This document shows positions 11,105 through 21,369 of a stretch of DNA of 64,000 nucleotides, in pieces (position 1 is the stretch's first letter; each line of letters starts with the position of its first letter). Made by a program: the position numbers and the translations under genes. Source of the DNA: Symsagittifera roscoffensis (Eukaryota > Xenacoelomorpha > Acoela > Convolutidae); assembly GCF_963678635.1 (NCBI RefSeq), contig NC_087070.1:13862539-13926538 (forward strand), read 5' to 3'. Below the pieces are notes generated by a model, which ran no database searches, was not told where the DNA came from, and saw only the letters and a list, made by a program, of their open reading frames with translations.

Positions 11105-11281
11105 AAAAACACAAGAGATAGTGTCCCTGACTCTTGAGCCAATGGTTATAGGGCCTATTTTTCTTAAGCCTCATGTGTGACTGCAGTAGACGAATGTTAC
11201 AGTAGTCACACATGAGGCTTAAGAAAAATAGGCCCTATAACCATTGGCTCAAGAGTCAGGGACACTATCTCTTGTGTTTTT
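11105..11281. repeat. 78-bp perfect inverted repeat where LTRs of copies A and B meet
   Basis: Arms 11105-11182 and 11204-11281 are exact reverse complements, separated by 21 bases. The left arm is the end of copy A's 3' LTR; the right arm is the terminal part of copy B's LTR in the opposite direction, lacking its outermost ~17 bases. The junction is thus two LTR ends face to face with nothing between. Confidence 0.9.
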
Positions 11282-11288
11282 CTACCTC
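11202..11288 (-). repeat. Copy B: terminal LTR remnant fused to truncated ORF2
   Basis: Reading on the minus strand, ORF2 of copy B runs straight into the last ~80 bases of an LTR. The switch occurs within GAGGTAG (11282-11288), which is present in both the ORF2 side and copy B's own 5' LTR, so the missing half of ORF2 and ~90% of the 3' LTR were probably lost by recombination at a short homology. Loss by retrotransposition of a spliced RNA is an alternative. Confidence 0.8.
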
Positions 11289-11715
11289 CATGTCCTCTCC
11301 TGCCTCACTGAGAGTTTCACCCATGCTCTCGTCTCCCGACTCTGCTTCTCTTCTCTCAAAAATCCTCTTGAATCGATCTTCCACGGTGCCACTCTTTTTA
11401 TCCCCAGGGGTGTCTATTGAAAGGGGTGATGGTGTCGTTGGATTCGTCCCCTTGTGCTCTGTCAGTGCCACGTACAATGGACCTGCTGCATCCAGCTTCT
11501 TTCCTTCCCGATTCCGTTCCACCTGCTCTAGTCCGTAAGGTGCCCGATATCTCCTTGTGGCAAACAGCATCTCGTCTGCTTTCAGTGCGATATGCCCTTC
11601 CTCCACTATCATCCTGCCGTCGTCCCATGCCGGCAACTGGTTCTCTAGACTTGCCCGCTCAAGTACTCTCAAGGCATCTCGCACTTCGAATTTCGGGGCA
11701 TCGACCCTCTCATTT
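11282..11715 (-). pseudogene. Copy B ORF2, frameshifted tail segment (truncated)
   Basis: After a small indel at about 11705-11715 the homology to copy A (5690-6095) continues in another frame (matching EVRDALRVLERASLENQ, then PAWDDGRMIV) for ~140 codons. It ends where ORF2 joins the LTR remnant. Everything corresponding to copy A 6096-9873 is missing, so copy B lacks the Cys/His C-terminal region. Confidence 0.75.
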
Positions 11716-14700
11716 TCTTGGCTTGAGTCGTCCATGAGTTTATCTTCACATCGCTGGTATGGAAATAAATCGCTGCAGTGTAGCCGATGAAGAGCGGATC
11801 CCAGCCGTCGGTAAACTCCTTCTGCCGTTCTTCGGTTGTGGTTCTCGCGTAAGAGGACGGGACAACCAGGGAACTGTTCATCCCCAGGGTCATTCTCCTC
11901 ACTATGGGGAACTCGGGAATGCTCGTTGGTAGGACTTCTTTCTCCAATATCGCCTCTAGCTCCTTTTTCACTAACTCGAAGCTTTTCGTCCATGCAGGAA
12001 TTCTCAAGATTTCTTGCCCATTGGCTGTCAAGGGATTCAAGTTCCAGAACTTGGGGTAAGTTTCGATGGGGCCCTCGCGCTTGCCTCCCATCCGGCATTG
12101 CAGTTGTTCTCGGAAACTGTACACGACCAACTCCGGATCCTTCACCTTCCCGAAGAGCACCGTGTTGCTCATTTGTGCCCTCAGCACCTCTTGCTGACAC
12201 CAGTTCAGTGTCGTTCCATCTAGTACGCTTATGAGGCTCACGTGGGTCACGGAGTATCGATAAGCCGTCACCAGAGGATCCGGAAACGCGAACGTGACGG
12301 CCGGTCCATATATACAGGTCACGACCTCCCGTAGCCCCCGGATAATACCCATGGGATCCGATCTCATGGCCAGGCATAGGTCCGTCAATAGGGGCATGCC
12401 TCCATTCACTCTTCTCCATTCCTCTCTTGTCTTCGGGCTCTTTTCTTCCCCAGTCAGGTACCTGTTTTGCATCAGTTGATACTGCACTAACAGTGTCCTT
12501 AGCCCGGCCGCACACTTGTACGAGTAGGTCTCAATACTCGAGTGTGTTCTTCCCATCGACAGGGGCTCCCCGTACCTCATTAATCGGTGGAATGACGCCA
12601 GTTCACCGTGGGTCAGAAGCACTAACGTCAAGTACCCGTCTATTCTGAGGGTCCCCACGCCACGACTGAACATGTATGCTGGGCCCATATTAAACAAGTA
12701 TCTCGGGTAGACCAGATACAGAGCCAGCAACAGACTGATAGGCATATTCAATACCTCCTGTATGAACGCTTTGAAGATAGTCTCCTTCGCGCTGTACACT
12801 TCGGTCAGGAACTCTTTTCCCCAACAAGGACTCAAGAACTCGAGAATCTCATGATCCCTCCTCGTCCTTAGCTCACCCTTCGCGTGCTCCCTCCAGAACC
12901 CTCCAATTGTGACCTCATTGGCTGCTGTGACGAACCTGCCAACCGTCATCTCCCTCTCCTCAGCCTTTCCCAGTTGCTCCTCAAGAAAATCCCAGATCTG
13001 CTTCACCAGAAGCGGCGCATCTTCTCTTGTTTTCTCTGTGGCGTTTTCCAGTCTTGGTGTCAAGAAGGGCCACTTGCCTCCCTCTTGTGCCAACCGATGC
13101 ACCATCGACTCTAGTTGCTTCTCCGATGCGGCCACGTTCTTCCTTTCGTTGTTCGGCCCTCTAGATCTGCTGGTTGAGCTCGTGATGGTCAACTCCATGT
13201 CCCGAAACCACAGACTAGCCGTCAGGTGAGCCACCACTGGATGATCATCCCTTATAATCGGGCTGAGCTTGAGTTGCCTGGCGATGTTGGATATCTCCAA
13301 TAAAAGGACCTCGTCTAGTACGTTGAGGATGTCGGCCAACTCGTAAAAGCCTCTCAACGCATGGGAGACATCCGCACATGCCGCCGCGAGTTCTGATCTG
13401 CGCAGTCTCAAGTTCGTCGGTTCCAATTCTCGGTTGGGAGCTGCCATCAGGACACGCCATCCATTCCCCTCTGCGATCAAGATCAAGATCGCGTACACAA
13501 ATTGCAGAGCAAGCGGCATGCTCGAGTACCCGGGGGATGTTGTGAACGCCACTTTTGTCTTGGAGCCGAATCTTGTGGTAACATTCTCTTGTACTTCATT
13601 TATGGCCGCGAATAAAGTCTGGATGGTCTCCCAGACCCTCTTCGGCATAGGCTCACCACCCTTGAGCTGCTCAAGAAATCCCGTCGCGTGCAGATGATCG
13701 TTCATCCCTGCAAACAGCAGTAACTCAGGTTCGCAGGGCATTTCTGACTTCATTGCCACCACCAGGGTCAACATCTGGTTTAGCTCCGCTCCCGGCAAGG
13801 CGTATATCAGGGTTTCTGGCCAAAACAACTTGGGAGACGTTCCTTCAAAATCTGATCCTGCCACGATAACCACTTTTGCTGCAGCCGGGTCTGCCCTGTC
13901 GTAAACTGCTAAGGTTTTGGCCAACTGCGCCTGCCCGCCGGGTTTCCCGTATCGGGGGTCCTTGGCTAATTTTGCGCCTTCATATGCGGCGTCTGGTAAC
14001 TCCATTTCTCTCGGGTCCATCAGTTTGTCTACCACTCTCAACTGTGCTGGAGTGGCCACTCTAATCCTGGCAATGCTGGTTCGGTGTTTGGGAGGCTCCA
14101 CCACCAGTCCCGGGCTCCCCAATGACTTGAGAGGTCTGTAATTAATTGGTCCCATCACCGACTTTGTGGGAATTCCAGTCAGGTCCGCCGTCTCCATCAA
14201 CTTCGCTCTCGAGAAATGTGTTTCATGAGCCTTCAACCAGTCCACGCACTGGTGTCTCCCCAAGTCTTCGTATGATACCTGTTCAAGACCCAAGGTTCTC
14301 GCTAGCTCCTGCCTACATTCCAGATCCTCCAGATCCAGTTCCTTGACCTTCTCCTCATATTTCAACCTGCTGGTCTCCAGTGGTTTCTCTGACCTCTTTT
14401 TCTCCGCAACCACCACTGAGGATATTATCGACCCTTGAGGAGTTGATGATATCGCTTCATCAGCTTCCATGGGTGTGGTGCTCGGTAACTTAGTCCGGCT
14501 GTTCCTCGAACTGTCTCTAGAATCGGCTCTCTCACCTAAGCGACTGGACAAAGACCTCGGGTTGAAGAAGGGTGGGTTTGGAGGTGGTCCGAACGTGACC
14601 TGTGCTGTCTCCAGCAATTCTGCCTCTAGCGCACATATGTGTCTTTGGAAGACGTTGTTCAACCACTCCACCCCTCTGGGCCTATCAAAGTGAATGCCAT

Positions 14701-16357
14701 CCGCAGATGCATCGTCAGGGAAAGAGGACAGCTCCATTTGCTCAGCCACGTCCAGTAGCCTAAGGGGAAGGACACTCCTTTGATGTATCTTCCTGATTGT
14801 TTCGTTCAGGCTTCGCACTTTTGTGTTCATGTCCAGTGCATGTTGATCCGCTCCCATGTTGTAGGGAACAGTACATATCGTGAGAATGGCTGGATCCATT
14901 TGGGTCCGCATTTCCTCGAGAATACAGCTCATCTTTTCGTGCAGCCTTGTCACCTTCCTTGCCTCCCCCCTGGACACGTCATTCGTCCCGACCATCAGTG
15001 TGACCGTGTATACACTCACCATCCCTAACATCTCAAGTGTCGCTAACATCTGCGGCGTTGCGGCTCCGGCGAAGCTCAAGATTCCCGTTTGCCAATGAGA
15101 CTGGATCCGGGTCAGCACTCGCAGCAAGCTGTCCCCAATGATCAAGTGGACCACACCCTCAGGCACTCGCGGATGCGTGAAGTACTCAACCCAAGTCGCG
15201 TCGTGGAAGCAATCTCTCCTCTCCCTCTGCGCCGCGCTCCAGTCTATCCGATTATGCTTACGATATCTCCCTTCCGTATTCTTCTTGTAGCTCGAGATCA
15301 CCACACTCCTGACAGGTTGCTCCCCCCAAGTCGAGGGTAAGTCCGCTCTTGCCGGACTCTCGCGATTCCTCAACTGTAGCCTCTCGTGCAACTCTTTCAA
15401 TCGTGACGAGCCGCCACTCACCTGACTACTACCCGGGGTCGAGCTCGGTGTATATCCAGGCAGCGCGACGTCCATCAATGGTCGTATTACTTGAGTCTCC
15501 ATTCCACGCAGGGAGGATGCTGATTCGGGCGGTATCCATACCTCCAGTCCCTCGTTCATATGTTCCTGAGCCGCACGATCGAGGTTGAATCGTCCCTTTG
15601 ACCTAGGAGCTTCATCCACTTCCATTCGTGAATCTGGCCTTGAGACAGTCACTACCCTTTCTTTGGGCCTAGCCTCTTTCTGCATATCGAGCTCGCGTTG
15701 TTGTTGCTGGATTCTCTCAAGTTTTGCCTGATCTCTCTCGAGAGCCTGCTTCAGCTGCTCACAATTCGCGGAATTCTCCCGCACCCTTTCTGCCTGTAGC
15801 CGTTCAGCTCTCATTATGTCTAGTTCTCTCCGCGCTTGATCCCTCTCAAGCACCGCTTTATCCCGGTCGAGGTTCGCCTTATTCCTTTCCCGCTGGGTCC
15901 TCTCGAGTTCTTTTTTCATGGCACTGACGTCCGGATAAGCTTCCCCCGTCTGCTGTGCCCGTGTCATCGATGGTACCTTACTCGTACTCTGGCTCGTGGA
16001 CCTGACTGATGGTCTGACCGGCAGTGGGAATTCCCCTGCGCCATACTCCGTATTGTTGTCCAGGCCAGGGTTCCTCGCCAAATCGAACCCCCTTATCGCT
16101 CCATCCACGTTCCAGGACAGCCATCTGGTTTGTTCTTGATTGGACACCCCATCAGTGGTGTAGCCTACCATCAAAACCGCTTCCGTCGCAGACTCTCGAC
16201 ACTCGCCCTGTTCCTCCAATTGGAGGATGGCATTCAGCATCACTGCCATTCTCTCGTCCACTTGAGTATAATCCAGGTCCCTCAGCCGCCTGTACAATTC
16301 GTCAAGTGTGGGCTTTTTCAGAGCCGATGGCATGGACTTCCAGTATCGATCTGCCAT
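11669..16357 (-). CDS. Copy B ORF2: coiled coil, SGNH hydrolase, second SGNH-like domain, unknown region (3'-truncated)
   Basis: This is the best-preserved ORF2 N-terminal two-thirds in the window: ~1,560 codons without a stop. The frame opens at 16393, but I choose the ATG at 16357 (MADRYWKSMP) because it aligns with the starts in copies A and D. In order: unknown domain (1-105), Ser/Thr/Pro linker, heptad coiled coil (~145-250), SGNH hydrolase (~400-560) with GDSL at 15136-15125, GTND at 14989-14978 and DGIHFD at 14701-14684, then a second SGNH-like domain (~835-1030) with GSDF at 13858-13847 and GMND at 13708-13697, then a conserved unknown region. All SGNH catalytic positions are present in the first domain, so an esterase-type hydrolase is plausible. 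The frame ends early at 11669 through an indel. Confidence 0.85.
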   Translation of the reverse strand: MADRYWKSMPSALKKPTLDELYRRLRDLDYTQVDERMAVMLNAILQLEEQGECRESATEAVLMVGYTTDGVSNQEQTRWLSWNVDGAIRGFDLARNPGLDNNTEYGAGEFPLPVRPSVRSTSQSTSKVPSMTRAQQTGEAYPDVSAMKKELERTQRERNKANLDRDKAVLERDQARRELDIMRAERLQAERVRENSANCEQLKQALERDQAKLERIQQQQRELDMQKEARPKERVVTVSRPDSRMEVDEAPRSKGRFNLDRAAQEHMNEGLEVWIPPESASSLRGMETQVIRPLMDVALPGYTPSSTPGSSQVSGGSSRLKELHERLQLRNRESPARADLPSTWGEQPVRSVVISSYKKNTEGRYRKHNRIDWSAAQRERRDCFHDATWVEYFTHPRVPEGVVHLIIGDSLLRVLTRIQSHWQTGILSFAGAATPQMLATLEMLGMVSVYTVTLMVGTNDVSRGEARKVTRLHEKMSCILEEMRTQMDPAILTICTVPYNMGADQHALDMNTKVRSLNETIRKIHQRSVLPLRLLDVAEQMELSSFPDDASADGIHFDRPRGVEWLNNVFQRHICALEAELLETAQVTFGPPPNPPFFNPRSLSSRLGERADSRDSSRNSRTKLPSTTPMEADEAISSTPQGSIISSVVVAEKKRSEKPLETSRLKYEEKVKELDLEDLECRQELARTLGLEQVSYEDLGRHQCVDWLKAHETHFSRAKLMETADLTGIPTKSVMGPINYRPLKSLGSPGLVVEPPKHRTSIARIRVATPAQLRVVDKLMDPREMELPDAAYEGAKLAKDPRYGKPGGQAQLAKTLAVYDRADPAAAKVVIVAGSDFEGTSPKLFWPETLIYALPGAELNQMLTLVVAMKSEMPCEPELLLFAGMNDHLHATGFLEQLKGGEPMPKRVWETIQTLFAAINEVQENVTTRFGSKTKVAFTTSPGYSSMPLALQFVYAILILIAEGNGWRVLMAAPNRELEPTNLRLRRSELAAACADVSHALRGFYELADILNVLDEVLLLEISNIARQLKLSPIIRDDHPVVAHLTASLWFRDMELTITSSTSRSRGPNNERKNVAASEKQLESMVHRLAQEGGKWPFLTPRLENATEKTREDAPLLVKQIWDFLEEQLGKAEEREMTVGRFVTAANEVTIGGFWREHAKGELRTRRDHEILEFLSPCWGKEFLTEVYSAKETIFKAFIQEVLNMPISLLLALYLVYPRYLFNMGPAYMFSRGVGTLRIDGYLTLVLLTHGELASFHRLMRYGEPLSMGRTHSSIETYSYKCAAGLRTLLVQYQLMQNRYLTGEEKSPKTREEWRRVNGGMPLLTDLCLAMRSDPMGIIRGLREVVTCIYGPAVTFAFPDPLVTAYRYSVTHVSLISVLDGTTLNWCQQEVLRAQMSNTVLFGKVKDPELVVYSFREQLQCRMGGKREGPIETYPKFWNLNPLTANGQEILRIPAWTKSFELVKKELEAILEKEVLPTSIPEFPIVRRMTLGMNSSLVVPSSYARTTTEERQKEFTDGWDPLFIGYTAAIYFHTSDVKINSWTTQAKKMRGSMPRNSKCEMP

Positions 16358-16373
16358 TCCTGTGATTTCAATT

Positions 16374-16465
16374 GAGTCCTTGAGTATTAGCAACTTGAGT
16401 TTTACCTGAGCAACTTGAGTATGAGCAACTTGAGTTTTACCTGAGCAACTTGAGTTTTCTTTTTG
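16374..16465 (-). repeat. Copy B: CTCAAG-containing short tandem repeats before ORF2
   Basis: On the element's sense strand, four to five units of about 20-25 bases (AAACTCAAGTTGCTCAGGT type) lie just before the ORF2 start. They match in position the CTTGAG arrays before ORF2 in copies A and D. Confidence 0.6.
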
Positions 16466-16529
16466 AGATGTCGTTTTCTTCCTTCAATTGAATATAGATG
16501 AGTAGTCAATGTGAGTTCAACAAATCAAT

Positions 16530-16738
16530 CTGAAAATAACACCCGATTTTTTAGACCGTCAAGCTGTGTCCCTAACCAGAAAACCCCATTACTTTTATGA
16601 TTAAAACCCCCTCCTTTCCGCCCTACTAAAATAGTTCAATTGAAATATTCTAAAAACATGCAGACACATTTTATGTTTTAGCACCATCAATTATTTAAAA
16701 TAATTATTGTCATGCCAATCACCCCTAAGATCCCTTAC
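16530..16738 (-). other. Copy B: candidate intercistronic intron
   Basis: On the minus strand the donor is CAG/GTAAGG (GT at 16738-16737) and the acceptor is TTATTTTCAG, ending at 16530; the span is 209 bases. It contains the conserved block at 16684-16651. The acceptor lies 172 bases before the ORF2 ATG. Same arrangement as copies A, C and D. Confidence 0.5.
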
Positions 16739-16809
16739 CTGTTTTGTACCCCAGTACCTAGCTCAAGACTCCTCCCTCACACCCGGCTCGATACCCCCGT
16801 GTACCCGAC

Positions 16810-19800
16810 TCAGGCGATGCTCAAGTAGTACTTCTTATGAAGATACACCATTATCTCAGTTTCTGCAAAGACTACATGTAAGATAGCGTACAATTCCCTT
16901 GGGCTCAGTTTGCCCCTGTTTGGGTCATACACCGGCATTGAGACCTCTGTTATCCCTCTTTCAATCATGAAGTCTCGTAGTCTTGTTAGTGCCAACATTA
17001 CGTGTTCGGGATCAATTGTGTTCCTGTCATTGACCCTCGTCACTAAGGAGCACAGGTATTTCCCCGGGACTTGTGCTACTGATGGTGGGAGCGCTGCCAT
17101 CCCTTCCAGTCCTGGTCTCTGTCTGAACAGAAACTCTACGTTCTGGTATTCTCTCTTGAAGTCAGCCTCCAGTCTTGATTTGAAACTCATGTCTGCCGTG
17201 ATGCAGATCGCGCTCGTTCTGTTTGACAGGATGAAGTCACTATCTGTTATCATGATGTTTTCCGAGTACTGATTGGGTATTTCAAATTTCGTTTTGAAAT
17301 TCCGGCCTATGTTAGGCTCTGGCTCTTCTTCTTCCAGCTCCAATTCGCTGGTTTCTCTCACTTCCTTGAGCTTCTTTATCATCAAATTTTCGGTGTGGGT
17401 AAGTCCTACCCCCACTCCCCGGACAAAAAAATTTATCGACGTCCCCGTCGATGTTGTCGGGTCTGAATTGTCCGGTGGAATGTCCAGCGGCCTGTCTGTC
17501 GCCGTCCAGCCGAAGAGAGGGTCTTCTGACTTCTTGTGTTTTTCCGCTGATACGTCGACTTGCTGGATACTCTGTCCTCCATGGCCTTCGTCTTTGACGT
17601 CGCATACCCACTCTAGTATCCTCAAGTTCGTGTTCTCCCTCCTCTCTATCTTGCTCTGTTCGAGGTCCGTCTCCATTTCTGGTGTCGAGTAATCTTCCTG
17701 CGGATAGTGTCCTCCGTCATCAATGACCTGCCATTCCTCTTCGGCTTCCAGTTCGCCTGCACTCAGTAATTCCTCGCCCAATTTGTCTGGCTGTATCTTG
17801 TCAATCAAGAAGTCATCCCCGTATCTGTTGTATCTCATACCCGTCCGTTTACGATTGCCAGTTCTGGTTCCTGGTGATATTGGTCGATCTGGCTCCATCC
17901 ACTTCGGCACCTCATCTTGCTCCGGGTCGTTCCAGTCTTCTTCTGCAAACGATCCTGCTTCAGACTCCACCTCTATCTTTTCATTGTCGTCCAAGCTCAA
18001 GTTTTCATTGCCATCATTTTTCTCCCTGGTACCCTTCTCATTCACTTCACACGCTGGTTCTACCACCAGGTACTCGAGACCCTCCATGTCTTTCGGTAGG
18101 CACCAGTCTTCCGGGGACGGGACGTGAGGCTTCAGATTTTCGTAATGTGCTGCTCGCCCAGTACTCAAGCGGTAGAACCGTCCTTGTTGATGTACTTCCG
18201 TTATCATGAATGGTCCCCTCCACTTCTTGAGTAGTTTCTTTGTTCCCTTGGGCGGTATGACATTTTGGAAGATCCACACGTACTGGCCCACTTCATATGG
18301 CTTCGCTTGTAATATTTTCTCGTCATATTTCTTGCGTTGTCTCATTTGTGCTTGCGCCGTGTTCCTCCTGCATAGCTCGTTTAGCTCTTGTTGTCTTTTG
18401 ATCGCTTCCTTCACATATGCCTGAGGCGACGTCTTCTTCCCCTCGTATTCTGGGTAGAAGAATGTTAGAGGCATTGCCCTCTCCCTGCCCGTCAACATCA
18501 TAAAAGGACTGATGCCCGTCGTTGAGTGCTGCGTACTGTTGTATGCTCCTACTACCTGTGGCAGGTATTTATCCCAGTCCGTCATGTATCTTGAGCAATA
18601 CACCCTTAACATGTTGACCAGTGTCCTGTTCTGTCTCTCTACCAACCCATTGGTTTGTGGATGATAGGTCGTCGAGTGTGCTTGAGCAATGTGCGATCTC
18701 TTCATCAATTCTTTCGTCAAGTCCCCCACAAAAGCCTTGCCGTTGTCCGACTGGAAAGTCATCGGACAACCATACCGCGATATCCAATGCGTTATCAGGT
18801 GATCACATGTCTCCTCGGCTGAGGCTGTCTGGCACGGAACCGCTTCCGCCAACTTCGTGAAGTGATCTATTATAACCAGTATTTGGTTATAACCCGACTC
18901 CGTCATGCAGATTTTCTGATGGTCTATCTGCACCACTTCATTGAATTCCGAACTCTCGACAGACTTGAGGGGAAACTTCATCTTTCTTGGGTCTTTTACC
19001 TGAAGGCATGCTAGGCAGGCATTCACCCATCTCTCGCAAGCTTTTCTCATTCCCGGCCAATCAAACCTATGAAGTATCCTTTGTTGTACCTTATCTATCC
19101 CCTGGTGGCCCATTTGGTCGTGTGATCTGAAAAGCACCTCCGTTTGGTACAATTGTGGTAGTATGATGAGGTTGTGTTTGTGTAATACCTTTTCCTCATC
19201 TCTCCTTTTGCACGCTACCACCCCATCAGCTGTGTGATAAAGTAAGTCTTTCCTTTCTTTGTAGAACTGGCTCAAGATCTTGTAGCTGTCCTCCTCAAGT
19301 TCCCCTTTCTCCTTGACCCCCGACTGGATCCATTTGGAGAGATTACTTGTCATTTTGTCATTCTTCTGGGCTCTTATTAAGTCTGACAGCCTATATCTCG
19401 CCTTGACATGCTCCTTTAGCGCCATGATCTGTCCATTCATCTCACCAGGGTTGTGGATGTCATCACTCAGTTTCACGCATATCATCCTTTTCACGATTTT
19501 CATGTCGTCTTCTGGTACCAGATTCGTTCTGACGTTTGAGTTGCACGATAGTTCCCTGAATGGCTTTCTTGAAACCGCAATTTTCTCAAGTTGTTCACCA
19601 CCTCGTACCTCTTGTGTGTCCAGATTGTACGTTCCTGAAGATGGATCCATCTGTAACTCCCTGTCGTGTTGTCTTATCTTCTCTTCCGCCAATATCATGC
19701 ATAGACTGTCCTGGTCTTCACTGCTCTCATCCGAATCTTTATCCCAATCTTCACGCTCCCTGGACAATTTCCCTTCTCCGGTTCCTTCTTCTTCCATGAA

Positions 19801-21369
19801 CCTGGACCACTCCCCGGACTCTTGATCTAGTCCCAGGTGTTCAGCCTCTTCTTTGAACGCCACTTTCTTTTTCCTACCCTTGGTCTGTTCCAGAATGTCC
19901 TCGGGGATTTTGTCAACTAGTGACCGCACGACGTCCTTGCTATCAGCAACGCTCCCTGTTGAGAGGTCAGTATTGTTCACTGTTTCTTGTTTCCGAAGTA
20001 TGGTGACTTCCGGTTCCTTTTGACCCTTCTCTTGGATCACGGGTTTGTCATCTGATAGTTTCTCAAGCAGCCTCATTAAGTCTTCACCTATTCGGGCAGT
20101 TCCCGCCTCTACCTGGTTGAGGTCATAACCTTTTGCCTTGAGCGTTTCCCTCACGATCTTGGACTTGAGCATTGTTCCTATCGGAATCCTTCTGCTTTTC
20201 TTCAATATAGTCTTTTCTGGATGTTCTTTAGGTAATTCCGGGTGTTCTTCAATCGGTTTGCCTGATTTGTCCAGCCATCTCGTGAGTGGAAGACTGTCGT
20301 ACGTTTCCTTGTCCATGAAGGAGAAGCCATCTTTGATCTCAGGTCTGTCCGCCTCTCTTTGTTCTTGTCTCTCGTAGAACTCCGTCTTCTTACTCAAGCT
20401 GTCGGCATTTTGATGTTTTTCTCGTGTTCTATGCCCAATTATCATATTGTATCCGTCTAGACGAACTATCCACCTCCCGATGTAACTCTGGTCCATCGAG
20501 TACGTTTTCAGCCAGCTTAGTGCTCGGTTGTCGACTCGCAACTTAAATGGCTCACTGCCCAGGTACGCCCTGTACTTCTCAACAAAGATAACCACCGCGA
20601 ACATCTCTGCCTTCGGTGCTCCGTACTTCATTTCCGTGTCACTCAGGACTTTGCTCCCGTAAGCTATTGGTCTCAAGACTGTTTTCCCATTCCACTCTTG
20701 TTCCTGATGGAGGATTCCTGAAATCGCAACTACCGACGCATCCGTGTCCAGCACGTACATCCCTTTCTCAGTCGGCATCCCCAGTACTGGTGCCTCACAT
20801 AGCTCTTTCTTTATCCTCTGGAATGACTCCTCTGCTGCGTTGTTCCATGTGAACTTCTTGCCCTTGTGCCTCATCAATTGTTGCATCGGGTACACCTTGT
20901 CCGCGTAGCCTTTGATGAACTCTCTGTAGTAGTTAGCGAAGCCCAGGAAGCTCATCAACTGGTGTTCCGTCTTTGGTGACTTCCAGGTTAGGACTGCCTC
21001 CACGGCGTCTGGATCAGGTCTGATGCCGTGCTTGTCTACCATCCTGCCCAAGTATTTAATTGAGTCCTTGAGTATCTCGCACTTAGATGGTTTACACTTT
21101 AGCCCCGATCTTTTCATGCACGCGAACACCTCGTCAAGTCTCTCAATGTGGTCTTCTAGTGTTGGCGTTGCTTTTACCACGTCATCCACGTAGCACACTA
21201 CCAGGTTGCCATACTTCTTTGTCACGCCTATCAGCGCGTGTGCCATCAATCGCTGAAACGTGGCTGTGGCATTGCAAAGTCCAAACGGCATCCCTTCCAT
21301 TGAAACAGACCCAACTCGCAGGCAAACCCTGTCTTGTCCCTGTCCTGCTTCCTTAGTGGTACCTGCCAA
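16810..21369 (-). pseudogene. Copy B pol: RT palm end, RNase H, linker, integrase, GPF module, macro-like domain
   Basis: This is the 3' half of the ORF1 polyprotein, split from the upstream half by a one-base loss in RT near 21295 (copy C has the base), so the first ~20 codons from 21369 are out of frame. In order: RT with YVDD at 21192-21181 (residues 60-63); RNase H (~200-340; LDTDAS, LRVDNRAL, NADSLSKK); a long acidic Lys/Glu linker (~340-650); H2C2 integrase zinc region (~750-800); integrase core D816, D875, E911 with exactly 35 residues between the last two; a C-terminal WRGPF module (~1050); an acidic tether; and a macro-like domain (~1347-1519). The linker and macro-like domain are not usual for Ty3/Gypsy. 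The frame ends at the stop at 16812-16810. Confidence 0.9.

Larger units (their letters stand above)
10298..11201 (+). repeat. Copy A: 3' LTR (904 bp)
   Basis: The LTR begins TGTGCCAGTC straight after the purine tract and ends GAATGTTACA, giving TG...CA ends. Its limits are set by comparison with copy B's 5' LTR (28669-27785 on the minus strand), which begins and ends with the same bases and is similar along its whole length. It contains a TTGATCCAT/ATGGATCAA hairpin at 10873-10895 and an AATAAA at 10909-10914, marking a likely R region and polyadenylation site. The matching 5' LTR lies outside the window, so no identity-based age can be given. Confidence 0.88.

Noticed and set aside
17312-17611. 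Antisense open frames of 60-240 codons throughout the elements
   Set aside because: They lie opposite strong, homologous sense frames, are not conserved between copies, and have shadow-like composition.
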